A stretch of DNA of 64,000 bases, taken from the IMG/VR virus record IMGVR_UViG_3300042309_002320, positions 1 to 64,000 of that record. One strand, written 5' to 3'. The position numbers were made by a program, and so were the translations under genes. Each line of letters opens with the position of its first letter. The first letter of the stretch is position 1. Of this stretch, positions 52,587 through 63,900 are shown one piece after another. The stretch is from a virus. Under the pieces are notes generated by a model. The model had not been told where the DNA came from. It did not search any database and worked only from the letters and a program-made list of their open reading frames with translations.

Positions 52587-55500
52587 TTATTCTTTTGGTT
52601 TTTTAGCATCTTCTGGTTTTGGTTGATTCTTTTTATTTATTGCATCATTTAAAGAACGAATTTTATATTTAAGATTATCAATTTTTCCTTGTAAATCACG
52701 AACTGTTGGATCTGATGCATAATTACTTCTATCGATAGCATTAGTTTTGGTGCGTTTTGTTATGATTGCTTTTTTTGTATTATTATCTAATTTAGCCCAC
52801 GAACACGTAACATCATCAATATTTGGACTAACATTGTATCCTAGAATAGGTCCCAACAAACCATCATCATTTCTAAGGGCGTGCCAATAATTATCGCCAA
52901 AAACAAAACTATCATCAATATAATTGCCTGGCTCTTCCCAGCCACCATCCGCTATTTCAAAATTATATCTTATATTTTGACTACCATGATAAACAAAAAA
53001 TGATGACGTTGTGCCAGGAATAGCTATATCTATATAAGCTGTATCTTTATAAGCATATACGTCTGGCATTTTAACCATATATTGTTTACCATAGTATTTA
53101 CTAGCTATAGTTTGAATAAAACCATGAATAAGTTGTAAATCTTTAATAAAATTATGATTAAGATATAAATCCCAATTCATTTGCATTTTAGAATGCAAAG
53201 CATTTCTTGGCTCGGCCATATGCCCATCTTCTGCTATACTAGGACTAGATAAGTTAGTACCAGCTCCTCCCATACCACCACCCAGATTAACTGTGGATAT
53301 TGGCTCACCAGGCAATGGTGGCGGTTTTGCTTCCAAAAAGATATTTTTAGCCTTATAAGCATTTACTAACATAACAAAAAGATCAGGCTTACTAAAATAA
53401 GATTTACCTAAACAATATGTCAAATATTCATCAAATCCAGAGCATCTTAACTCTGTTTCTTTAATTGTAAATCCAGCGGATTTATATTCAAGAGTTCTTA
53501 CAACATTTCTATCACTTTCTGCTGCTGGAGTTGAACTACTGTCTGATGATCCGGAACCATCGTCTGATGATCCGGAACCATCGTCTGATGATCCGGAACC
53601 ATCGTCTGATGATTGTTCTTGTTGGGCATCAGCAGCATCTTCGTCTCTCTTTTGAGCATTCGGATTATTATTATCTTCTCCTCTATTATTCCATCCTGGC
53701 TCTTCATCACTCATTTTTGGTCTTTCAAGCTCCGGAGAATCAGTAGACGGACTTGTTTCTTCACCCTGTTCTTCCTCGTCCTCTTGCGCAATAAAAAGCG
53801 GTGTAAAAGTTATTATATTTTGGGCAGATTGTTCCGAAGATGGTGATGGAGGGGGCGGAGGAGGCGGAGACGACCCACGGTTATTTACAGATACTCCTAT
53901 CTCAGGAATAGCAGTGGAGCTACCTTGAAAACCTACTCCAGATAATTTATCCGGAGCCCCGCTTCCTTCGCTATCACTATTTGATCCATTCGGTGGACTA
54001 TTCTCTGTTTCTTTTTGTTCTTCTTCTGTTCCTCCTTCACTATCGTCATTTTTTTTCTCATCATCTGATGCATCGTCGGTTTCACCGCTAGCATCTTCTG
54101 ATTTTGGTGTTGAAGAAGTTTTTTCATTGTCACTAGTAGAAGCTACGCTTCCATCGTACATAGACAATGGTTCGCCTATTGATAATGATGGTAATTCATT
54201 AAGGTCAAAAGCAATAGTAATCTGATTTGTCCAAGTATCTAAATATACTGGTCTGACAAATCTAAAAATATTAGAATCAGAAGTTGATCCGTATGTAACG
54301 TCTAGTTTTGTGCCAAAGTATGGACAAATAACATCTCTGAATAATGGTATAAATCTTGTGCCAGGATTATTACGAAATATTCTTGTTAAAAAATAATTAC
54401 CACCTATTACGCTTTCTGGTCTACCTATTTCGGCATCTCCCCAATAAGGATCAATAGTTATATTATTTATTTTATTTGATCTTAGAAATGGATTTCTAAT
54501 TTTTGATATTGATCGTCTATTATTAATAAATCTTTTAACTATAGGATTCCATATATAATTATTTTGTGCATAAGCTAATCTGTAGGTTTTTGCTTGATAA
54601 AATCTTTGTTGATTGCCTCCAAAAACTACTTTTCTAATACTATTCTGATTTGTCTCTTGTCCAAATGAGCTATTTTCAACATTAAATCCAGATGTTTCTA
54701 AATTCGATACAACTGCTGGAATCTGATATGTTGGATTATATTGAGTTCTATTAACAGTAACAACTTTAATAATAAATTCTATACCACCATTAGCTTTAAC
54801 CGGCACAACAACTGTTAAAAAATCTAATCCAGTATCTTCTACAATCGTTGATATAAATTCTGATAGGCTTTTATCTGGACTACCAGATATTCTGTAGTCA
54901 TAGGGAGGAGTGGGTAAACTACTTAAATCAAGAGAAAAAGAGTTATATGGTAATGATGTAAATCCTCTTCCAGGGCCAGCAGCAGTTATTACGCCAAAAG
55001 TATTCATTGTTGTTAAATGTGGTTCATTAACACCATTATAATTAATACCAACTCTTCTAATACTTTTTGATAAAATTCTACCAAATGGAGAATATGATCC
55101 ATCCTCGTCTCTGGCTCCTCCATCAACATTAGCGGTTAATGCATGTATACTATCTATAATAGCTTTGGCACTAATCCCATTTTCATTTAATGCAGCACCA
55201 CCGAATCTGTTATATCCCATGCTTTCTAAAAATCCATAAACATTAAAAATATTAGCAATATTACCTTGAGATAATCTAGCATTTTTTGCACTAGTTACGG
55301 CCCCATCAAAATCTTGTAAGATTATTTTAGAATTATCCAATAAACTATCGAAAGATTCTATTTGTACGCTATATGTTACTCCTCCTGGTCTATTATTTCT
55401 TTCCCAACTTCTTACTAATCCTATAAATTCAAAATTATCAAATTTAAAATATACTGGAGTATCAATAATATCATAAATATTAATTGGTCCATTTCTATTA

Positions 55501-55901
55501 ACTGTTCCGTCCGGCTGCACATAAGTTCCTGTTGCAAAAAAACCAGGATCCTCATAAACCCAATAACTAGAAACAAAAGCGTTTCCAACCCATCTATAAA
55601 AAATCTTTCCGGGAGCATTTTTTTCTTTTTTTGTTAAGCTTGAACTATATGGATTACCAAATTCATCAACATAACAATCATCTCCTATGCAGTTATAGTA
55701 ATGATTTAATGGATAACTATTGGCATTATAATGAGGAATATTAGCAAAAATATTTGGTTGAAAATCTTCTATTAATTCTACTGTTAACGAACTAGCTTTT
55801 CCTCCCCATCCAACATTACTACTAAAAGATACTACACTAGCACCTAAGAATAAAGTCTGTGCCAAAACATTTTCTTTATAATTCTGACAATTAATCGGCA
55901 T
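52587..55901 (-). CDS. Large tail/baseplate-like protein with acidic repeat region
   Basis: The 1104-residue protein has a beta-rich N-terminal half. A region with YFKFDNFEFIGLVRSWE and YSVQIESFDSLLDN is like the hub-type beta-barrel of tail baseplate proteins (late-control-D-like plan), but the match is by pattern only. Residues about 590-800 form a long acidic, Ser/Pro-rich, low-complexity stretch with a Pro run and Ser-Asp-Gly repeats. The C-terminal 230 residues are again folded. A helical charged tail ends it. It lies 11 bases after the 55913 gene and five bases before the 49312 gene. Baseplate hub is my best guess. Confidence 0.55.
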   Translation of the reverse strand: MPINCQNYKENVLAQTLFLGASVVSFSSNVGWGGKASSLTVELIEDFQPNIFANIPHYNANSYPLNHYYNCIGDDCYVDEFGNPYSSSLTKKEKNAPGKIFYRWVGNAFVSSYWVYEDPGFFATGTYVQPDGTVNRNGPINIYDIIDTPVYFKFDNFEFIGLVRSWERNNRPGGVTYSVQIESFDSLLDNSKIILQDFDGAVTSAKNARLSQGNIANIFNVYGFLESMGYNRFGGAALNENGISAKAIIDSIHALTANVDGGARDEDGSYSPFGRILSKSIRRVGINYNGVNEPHLTTMNTFGVITAAGPGRGFTSLPYNSFSLDLSSLPTPPYDYRISGSPDKSLSEFISTIVEDTGLDFLTVVVPVKANGGIEFIIKVVTVNRTQYNPTYQIPAVVSNLETSGFNVENSSFGQETNQNSIRKVVFGGNQQRFYQAKTYRLAYAQNNYIWNPIVKRFINNRRSISKIRNPFLRSNKINNITIDPYWGDAEIGRPESVIGGNYFLTRIFRNNPGTRFIPLFRDVICPYFGTKLDVTYGSTSDSNIFRFVRPVYLDTWTNQITIAFDLNELPSLSIGEPLSMYDGSVASTSDNEKTSSTPKSEDASGETDDASDDEKKNDDSEGGTEEEQKETENSPPNGSNSDSEGSGAPDKLSGVGFQGSSTAIPEIGVSVNNRGSSPPPPPPPSPSSEQSAQNIITFTPLFIAQEDEEEQGEETSPSTDSPELERPKMSDEEPGWNNRGEDNNNPNAQKRDEDAADAQQEQSSDDGSGSSDDGSGSSDDGSGSSDSSSTPAAESDRNVVRTLEYKSAGFTIKETELRCSGFDEYLTYCLGKSYFSKPDLFVMLVNAYKAKNIFLEAKPPPLPGEPISTVNLGGGMGGAGTNLSSPSIAEDGHMAEPRNALHSKMQMNWDLYLNHNFIKDLQLIHGFIQTIASKYYGKQYMVKMPDVYAYKDTAYIDIAIPGTTSSFFVYHGSQNIRYNFEIADGGWEEPGNYIDDSFVFGDNYWHALRNDDGLLGPILGYNVSPNIDDVTCSWAKLDNNTKKAIITKRTKTNAIDRSNYASDPTVRDLQGKIDNLKYKIRSLNDAINKKNQPKPEDAKKPKE
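53542..53613 (-). repeat. 21-base tandem repeats in the acidic linker
   Basis: Three exact copies of a 21-base unit start at 53542, 53563 and 53584 on the plus strand, with a partial fourth after 53605. On the coding strand each gives the seven residues DDGSGSS. They lie in the disordered acidic linker and probably vary in number between relatives. Confidence 0.85.
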
Positions 55902-55912
55902 AATATTTCCTA

Positions 55913-57892
55913 CTAATGATCTCTATAACTTTGTCCTATATTACATTGTTGGTATACCCAACTGATACTACGAGAATATCGTCCAGAATTTGGGTTCCAA
56001 TTTTCATTATCACTGGATATATACACCAAACCTAAAGTTTGTAATGGCTCATTAAATAATGGACTAGAAGAATACGGCCTATGAGCCTCAATAACTTGCT
56101 CAATAGCCTTAAATAAATAGTTATTATAATGTAATGGACATTTTGGATTATTCAATGATATCTCATCAACTGATGATGCCGGAGGTATGGCTATTTCTAT
56201 ATTAATTGTCTTTTTGGGGGTAGTTCTTCCGGTTCTTTGTATAATTGGTCCTAATGCTCTGCCAATAACAAAAGTTTCTGCTGTACTATCCACAGGATTA
56301 TCGTATGATACGGTAATATTTTCACTAATAACACCAGGAATCAATAGTTGTTTATTATTAAACTCATAACTATAATTAATTGTGCCTTTTTTTGGATCAA
56401 AAGATTCACTAGTAGACACAGGAACAGCACTCAATAAATTTTCTGTACTAAATATAGGATTATTTGGTAATGATGGCGGGTCGGTAACATAAGCTGGAAT
56501 ATAAGGAACTTTTCTATCGGAACTATTTATTCCAAGACTAGCTCTTCTATATAGATAAGGCTTAATATGATTTGTCCATGCGTTTAACGCATTTTCTATT
56601 TTTGTACTTTTAATATTTTGGCTAGGTGGATATTGAGGTGGTATTGGAAAAGCGGATGAGGCCGTGTCTGTGCTATTATAGGCTTGTGTATTAGTTTTAT
56701 CCAACATATTATTCGCATAAGATAAATCCAATTTTGCATCTATAAGCCCATCATTGCCTATGCCTGTTGGAAGAACGCCACTTTCATGTTCCATTATATC
56801 TTGGTTTACGATAGCTAATCCTTCTATATTACCAGCAACTCTTACTGTTTTAACATAATCTTCTCCAGTTGAACATTCTATAGTATATGTTTCAGTATAT
56901 GGGATACCGCTAGGCATAGCTAACCATGTATCATTAGCTTCATACGTTCCATTAAAAATATCCATATTTATTGTTCTGTTATGATTAAAAGCAAATAAAT
57001 TTTGCTCAAATGGTATTTTTATATATGGCGAGCTATTTGTTGTGCTTCCACTAAATGTATTTTTTGACATTTTTTCTACCCAAGCTTTGGCGAGAACATA
57101 CGGCTTGGTATTTTCGTCAAGCAAACCAGTAGCACAAATTTGATTTTTAGGGGGCAGTATACCTTTTGCAGATAATCTTCTTGTGATTCTAAATTGTGGA
57201 ATATTAACAATATTTAGTCCATTTGATAATGGCAATCCTAGATTAATAGGATTATTATCATTAAATAAACCAAGATTAGGATTATGAAACTCTGGCCTCA
57301 TTGATGGAGAAAAAGAAACATTGGTATATGATACATCATCCAGTGGCTCAACACTCCAACTATCAGACCTATCCGTTACATATTTTTCTATAACATTATT
57401 TGGATCTTCTATTAGACTAGAATTTGTTTCTAGAGCTATAGTATAGTCTGCGCTTTGAACCCAATTATCGGCCGTATTACTAAATGACATATCCCTGACA
57501 GATAATCCACTAATTTCATAAAGTATATTATCTTCACATTTAAATTTTAATGTTCCATATGGACAACTAGTAAATAGTTGTTTTAATCCACTAACTCCGG
57601 CTATGATTCCACTAAATCCTGGAAATGCTTTATCAACATCAACATTAGAAATATTACCTTCAGGAAATCTAAAAATTTTACCATTAAGATTTATGGATGT
57701 GACAAGAGTTTCTGGTAAATTATTATTATTAGCATTTATACTATAGCTGATATCAACAACTGGTACAGGTCCGGTGATGCTATGGATTGGTATATTGTTA
57801 TATTCTATAATAATTTTAGGATTATTATTAATAGATTGTATCTGATTTAATTCTTCAGAATTTATTCCATTTATATTTAATTGATTAAACAT
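55913..57892 (-). CDS. Structural-type protein (659 residues), unknown
   Basis: The 659-residue product has no coiled coil, hydrophobic anchor or recognised motif. Its alternating strands and loops are rich in Asn, Ser and Pro (VPVVDISYSINANN, GLSVRDMSFSNTADNW), as in many tail proteins. It lies between the fibre-type gene (15-base gap) and the baseplate-like gene (11-base gap), so it probably belongs to the tail or baseplate. The function is not assigned. Confidence 0.55.
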   Translation of the reverse strand: MFNQLNINGINSEELNQIQSINNNPKIIIEYNNIPIHSITGPVPVVDISYSINANNNNLPETLVTSINLNGKIFRFPEGNISNVDVDKAFPGFSGIIAGVSGLKQLFTSCPYGTLKFKCEDNILYEISGLSVRDMSFSNTADNWVQSADYTIALETNSSLIEDPNNVIEKYVTDRSDSWSVEPLDDVSYTNVSFSPSMRPEFHNPNLGLFNDNNPINLGLPLSNGLNIVNIPQFRITRRLSAKGILPPKNQICATGLLDENTKPYVLAKAWVEKMSKNTFSGSTTNSSPYIKIPFEQNLFAFNHNRTINMDIFNGTYEANDTWLAMPSGIPYTETYTIECSTGEDYVKTVRVAGNIEGLAIVNQDIMEHESGVLPTGIGNDGLIDAKLDLSYANNMLDKTNTQAYNSTDTASSAFPIPPQYPPSQNIKSTKIENALNAWTNHIKPYLYRRASLGINSSDRKVPYIPAYVTDPPSLPNNPIFSTENLLSAVPVSTSESFDPKKGTINYSYEFNNKQLLIPGVISENITVSYDNPVDSTAETFVIGRALGPIIQRTGRTTPKKTINIEIAIPPASSVDEISLNNPKCPLHYNNYLFKAIEQVIEAHRPYSSSPLFNEPLQTLGLVYISSDNENWNPNSGRYSRSISWVYQQCNIGQSYRDH

Positions 57893-57907
57893 AAAATATG
57901 TCCATTA

Positions 57908-60900
57908 TTAAATTGTTGGTACGCAAGTAGTACTTATATATGTACCTTGTACAGCTGGGTGGCACGGATATATCAATTCATTTGGTTGAGAGCACGAATA
58001 TCCTTGGTTACAAACACTTTGATATAAGACCCATCTATATGCAGTATAAGGAGATGGAAGAGATTCTAAAACAACAGCTACTTCAGAATCATTAGTGCTT
58101 GATAATCCCCCATAAACATCACAATAATAGTAACATTCCCCAGCATTCACGGGTGGAGGTGGGGGTGGTGGCGGAGGCGGCGGCGGAGGCGACGATGGCT
58201 CATTACATCTACTACAATACGATCCACTAGGACCATATACATATAATTCTACAACATGTGTTACATTAGCCCTTAATGGAGTTAAGGCACAATTAGGAGC
58301 ACAATTACCACAATCATTATAGTGGCAAGTCATATGAGTAATTGTAACAGAGGAGCTTAATGGTAAAGAACTACTGGAGGCGGTGTTTAGTGAATCTTTA
58401 GGTAATTGACCTGTCCACGTTACAGCCACCGGGCCTGAACCACATCCAGCATCTTGATAGTATATTTGGTTAAGAGGTTTGATAAATAATATAGCATTTT
58501 GATTGCTTTGTAATATACCTTTTAGCGAAACTGTTATAGATCCATTTGCATTAGTTACACAATTAAATATACTCAATGGTCCTGTTGCCAATCCTCTTGT
58601 TGGGGTCGGAGTTGGAGCAGGAGTTCTTGTCGGTGTTACAGGATTAGATGATCCGCATGGTCCTGCTAGTACTATACCATTTCCAGAACTATATCGAGGT
58701 ATATATAATGAGCCAGTAGTCTGATCGACATCTAAATGTCCAAGATATTGAGGACCTATTTTGTTAATAATAGATCTGTTCTGCTTAGTTTCTAAATTAA
58801 CGCCAACAACATAATTATCCGTTAAATTATTATTATAGGTTATATAATATCCTACTTTATTATTTTTATCTATCTTTAAGAAATTTTCCACGTTATAAGA
58901 GGATCCAAGAAGATCGTTAACTATAGATATGGTACTTAGTAAAGATGGATTTTGTTGATAATACGAAGTTGATTGATTTAATTCATAAATTCTAATAGAG
59001 CTTTGTGATCCGGCCTGTCTAGCATCAAATGAATATAATTTATTATTAAATATATATGGAGTAACTGATATCGATCCAGGAGAAAAATTATTTATGGTCG
59101 TAACTGCGTATGTCGAACCATCTATTATAAACAATGTATGCTCAGGAGAGGCTCCAACATGATTACTAACTACTACATAAATCTTATTATTATTTTCATC
59201 AACAGATACATTTCCATTGCCAAAAAGTTTATTTAACGAAATTGATGTTTCTATAGTATCTGTTGAGCAATTTATAGCTGTTAGGATTGCATTACTATTA
59301 GAATCATATCTCATAATAAAAATTTTATTAGTCACACTATTTATTGCTAAGGCTGATGGATGTATTTTGCTTTGCAAAGATATGGTATTAACTAATGAAT
59401 CTGTTGATCCATTTATTACCAGTACAGAGCCATTATTAGGTGTTCCATAATTTATAAGATAAAGTTTATTTAAAGACTCATTAATTATTAAATTACCGAA
59501 TTCAGCGCCTGCTGGTCCAGATATCGAGGATGTTATACTTTTAGTTATACTATTTACAACTCTAATTCTATCACTAATTACATCAACAAGATATAATTTT
59601 TTACTACTATTATTAAAGTAACAGCCATAAGCTTCTGTGGTTGGAAATAATACCTCTGTAGAATGAGTACATTGTGTTAAAGGTAATGGTGACGAAGATG
59701 GTGTTCTCGTCGGAGTTCTTGTTGGGGTAACAGACGGAACAACAGCGGCCACGGTTGATGTTGGAGTGACCGTTATTTGAGGAGTTCTAGTTAATGTTAT
59801 GCTTGGTGTTGGTGTGGGTGTTGGAACAACACATTCATAACCAGAACATCTTAGTGCTACTCTACCAGCATTATTGTATACAGTATCTACGACCCGTGTT
59901 CCTGCATTATTAATTTGCATAGTTTGAAATATATTCGCGCTACGAATATTATCGCTTAGTTTTTCTTTATATATCCAATTATTATTTACATATTCATATA
60001 TTATTATTCTTTCATTGATAATACTTATAGGATCTTTATGCATAATTGCTAAAATATTATTAGTTTCAGAAATTGCTGCTCTACCATCCTCATTTGTAGC
60101 AAAAATAGATGTGATGGGAGATCCCTTTAGGGTCCATTGATTATTTATTAGAGTATAAACTTCTACTCTACTTCGTCCGCTAGCCACGAATGTATCATTA
60201 CTTTTTGCGTCAATATACCATAGTATATTACCAGCTGATGGAGAAAAAGATGTACTTATTGTTGCCGATTTAACCCATGCATTATTAATCCAATCATAAA
60301 CTCTTACTATACCAGTAGTAATACCAATAAATAATCTACTACCATCAGGACTTAATTTAATATTCGGATAATATCCTACTAAATCAGTAGAATTTTCGCC
60401 AAATATTGAGAATCCTTTTTGTGTCCATGTTCCATTAATAAATTCGTATACTTTAATTTTACCAGCTGTTGCTTGTTCGGCCCCGGTGGAGCCAACATAG
60501 TCTGGACTACCAATAGCAATAGTATTACCGTCACTGCTCATACTTACAATAGAACCTAGACCCTCCCCAGTATTTATTCCTAATATATCTGAACCTTTTT
60601 TAGACCAAGATGTACCATTCCACATATATACAGTAACTTTTCCTTTATATTGTCCAACAGTAGAATATATACTTGTTGAATGTCTTGGTGTTCCTATCGC
60701 TACTGTGGTACCAGCAGTATCTGTATCTATAGAATCATTACCGCTAAATGCAGTAACAATCTCGGCATTATCTAATGTTATCCTACTAGCTCTTTCGATC
60801 CAGGCTGTATTGTTCCAATCATATACTACTACCGTATTAACAAATAATCCAGCTATTGTGGATCCGTTTCTACTTAAAGAATATGTTACTAATCCACGAT

Positions 60901-63900
60901 TACTAAGTTGTGGTTCCAATAGTTCTCCTAATTGTTTGTAAGAGCATACGGGCAACATAGTTGGTGTTGGAGTAACTCTGGGGGTAGATGTAGGAACAGG
61001 AGTTCGTGTTGGGGTAGGTGATGGCGTTGGAGACGGTACTGCTTGACCTATCGGTAATACGCACACACAATCAATCGCTGCTCCAAAGCAACCACAATTA
61101 GCGCATGTGCTTTCAAATCTGATTGTTGTTGTTGTGCTTGAAGCGGTAAAATCTATTATTTCTGCGATCCATCCCATGCTTTCGTATGATTCAAATGTTG
61201 TATTGCTAGGATCAAAAGAGAAATTATATTCTTCAGCATAGGTGCCTGTGATAACAACCTTAAATGTTCTTATAACATTAATATTTCCATAATTATTACC
61301 AGATTTTTTAAATGATAGTCTATAAACACCATTTACAATCGTTGGTATATTTTGTTCAATATAACCAGGACTACAAGAATTTAAATCAACCCATACTTTA
61401 ATTGGTTGATTTGTCCCATAGAAGTGCAACGAATGAACATCAACATTATTGGTTACCCAATTAGCTGCTGTTCCTAAATTCATTGATGGTACACTAATCT
61501 CGAAATCACCATTAACAACCAAATTATTAGCACAAGATGGACAATCAGGAACCACCGGTATAGTAATTGGTGGAGGACAAACAAAGTTAGTATCGATTTC
61601 TTGACCACGTCCAGATGATGTTGCACTAGACGGATCTGGTAAATTATTGGATTTGGTGGCATATGTAAAATATGCAGCATTAGCGGATCCGCCAGAATAG
61701 TATGCCGCTTTATACCATTCATTTTCAGTAGGAATAGCATATTTTGCTGCCGGATTTCTTGTTATCGATGACTGACTCATGTCATACGCGCCATTTTCTG
61801 TGATTCCATAGTCATTAGAGTCTTTAGAATCTATTTTTCCATTACTAAGCCAATTACAATATCTAGCTAAATCAAACCATGTTATATAATTTACTGGTTT
61901 ATCTCCCATATTTAATTTTGTTGTATAATAATATAAAGAATCTTTTTCGGTGCGTAATATACCTCCTCTAGGATCGTTGCTCATAGCTTCTTTATATAGA
62001 TTATATCTATCATAAACACTAGCAACAGAATTTAAAAATTGTGCATATTCACAATTGGTTAATAGATATTTTTTGATTGCGTATCTATAAACGACAGAGC
62101 CGTATCCATTAGTATCAGCAACATTATTAACATCATCAATTAATGCATAATTAATAAGATCTAACGATCTAGTATCTCTAACTATTATTCGTCCACCAAT
62201 AGTAGCATTAGCTGATATTGGAGACTGTGGACTTCTATAGCCTGATCCAAGTTCTAGACTATTGGATATCCATGATCCTCCTCTAACAATTCTACTACTA
62301 CTAACCTGACCCTCTGTCCATTCATTTAAATTACCAGTTTGATCATACGTTCCATAAAAACTACTACTACCATTTGTTCCGACAGTTGTTACATTACCTG
62401 TCTGATCGTTCCACACAGCAACAGAACCATAATTAGCAGTTGATACCAAATTGAAACTTGCTGGCGAAGCTGGCTCATTAAATGATTCATTACAAGAAAT
62501 ACATTGTTTTGTTGGATAATGTAATTTGTAAAAAATCTCGTATTCATGACATACTATTAAATTATTAAGCTGAATTTGCATAACATCAGTAGTTAATAAT
62601 GTACAGTTTTCTCTATTAGCAGAACTCCAACAATCTTTAATATCTTGATACGATGAAGGAGATGTTTGTATTCTATAATTAATATTTAATCTATTATTTC
62701 CTTTTTGTGGCTTTAGATAATTTTGCTGTATAATATTATCCGATGTTAAGGTTTTAAATGATAAATTTTGTGCAGAAGATCCTGATACTTGTAAACAGCT
62801 TTGAGCAACTTGATTTGTAGCAGCAGCGTATATCCAATCGAGCCATCTTTCTGACGAGCAATTAAATTCTACAAACTGATATTGTAAAGTTTCTACAATA
62901 TATTCTATAAACTCATTAATCCCCGGTTCTATATCGGCCCTATTCATTGAACCGCTTACGTCTACAAATATTAAAATTCTAATTGGGGTCTCTTGATCTG
63001 TTTGTTCAATAATCGGTAAGAAGTGAGTTTCGAATTGTGTTAAAATATCGTTATAAGTTGTTGGTCTACTTACTTTAACCACCCTGTCTGTTCCAAAAGG
63101 AAGTTTAGGAACAGCATTAGATGGATATATCCATTGTGTACTATCTGCTGGAGCTAATACTATAAATCTTTCAGCATCTACAGCTCCATTTTCTATTAGA
63201 GATGTAACATTATTGGTATCTTCGACCCAGTCTTTTCCTATAGTACCTAGGAGTCCAACATAGTCCGGATTTGCTTCGTCAATAAATATCATGATAAAAT
63301 CTGTTGGTAAAATAACAGCTGGTGGTATGTATATACCAGTTACTTCTGGTCCAATAAATTCGCAATGTTTAGTTAATGTTACTACTCTAAAATCATAATA
63401 TTCTCCTAATTCTAATCCTGTTATAGATGTCGATGCTGTATCTAATATAAAAGCGTCTCTAATCCATGATGATGAACTAGTTTTATACTCTATAACATAT
63501 CCTTCTATATCTGGATACTGTGGTATTTGATCTTCCCAGCTCAACGATACAATATTATCACTAACCTCGTAATTAGTAATTATTGATGATGCTACAGTAG
63601 TAGCGCCACACTCAACAAAGTCCGGACACTCCAAAATAAATGATTCGGTTCTTGATACTCCACTAGTTTTATCTTTTATGATAGTTTCCAGTATAAATTG
63701 TTTTAACTCAACATTTTTAGTAATGCCAACAAAAGCATTTTGTCTAGTATTAGATGCTTTAAAAGTAAAAAATTCTTTATCTAAATATGCTCTATTACTA
63801 AAATCTGCATCTAAGCATTTATCTGGTGACGGAGTAGGAGTTGGTGTGGGGGTGACGCTGGGCGTTGGTCCAAATACTGGTAATGTTGGTGGCGGGGTTG

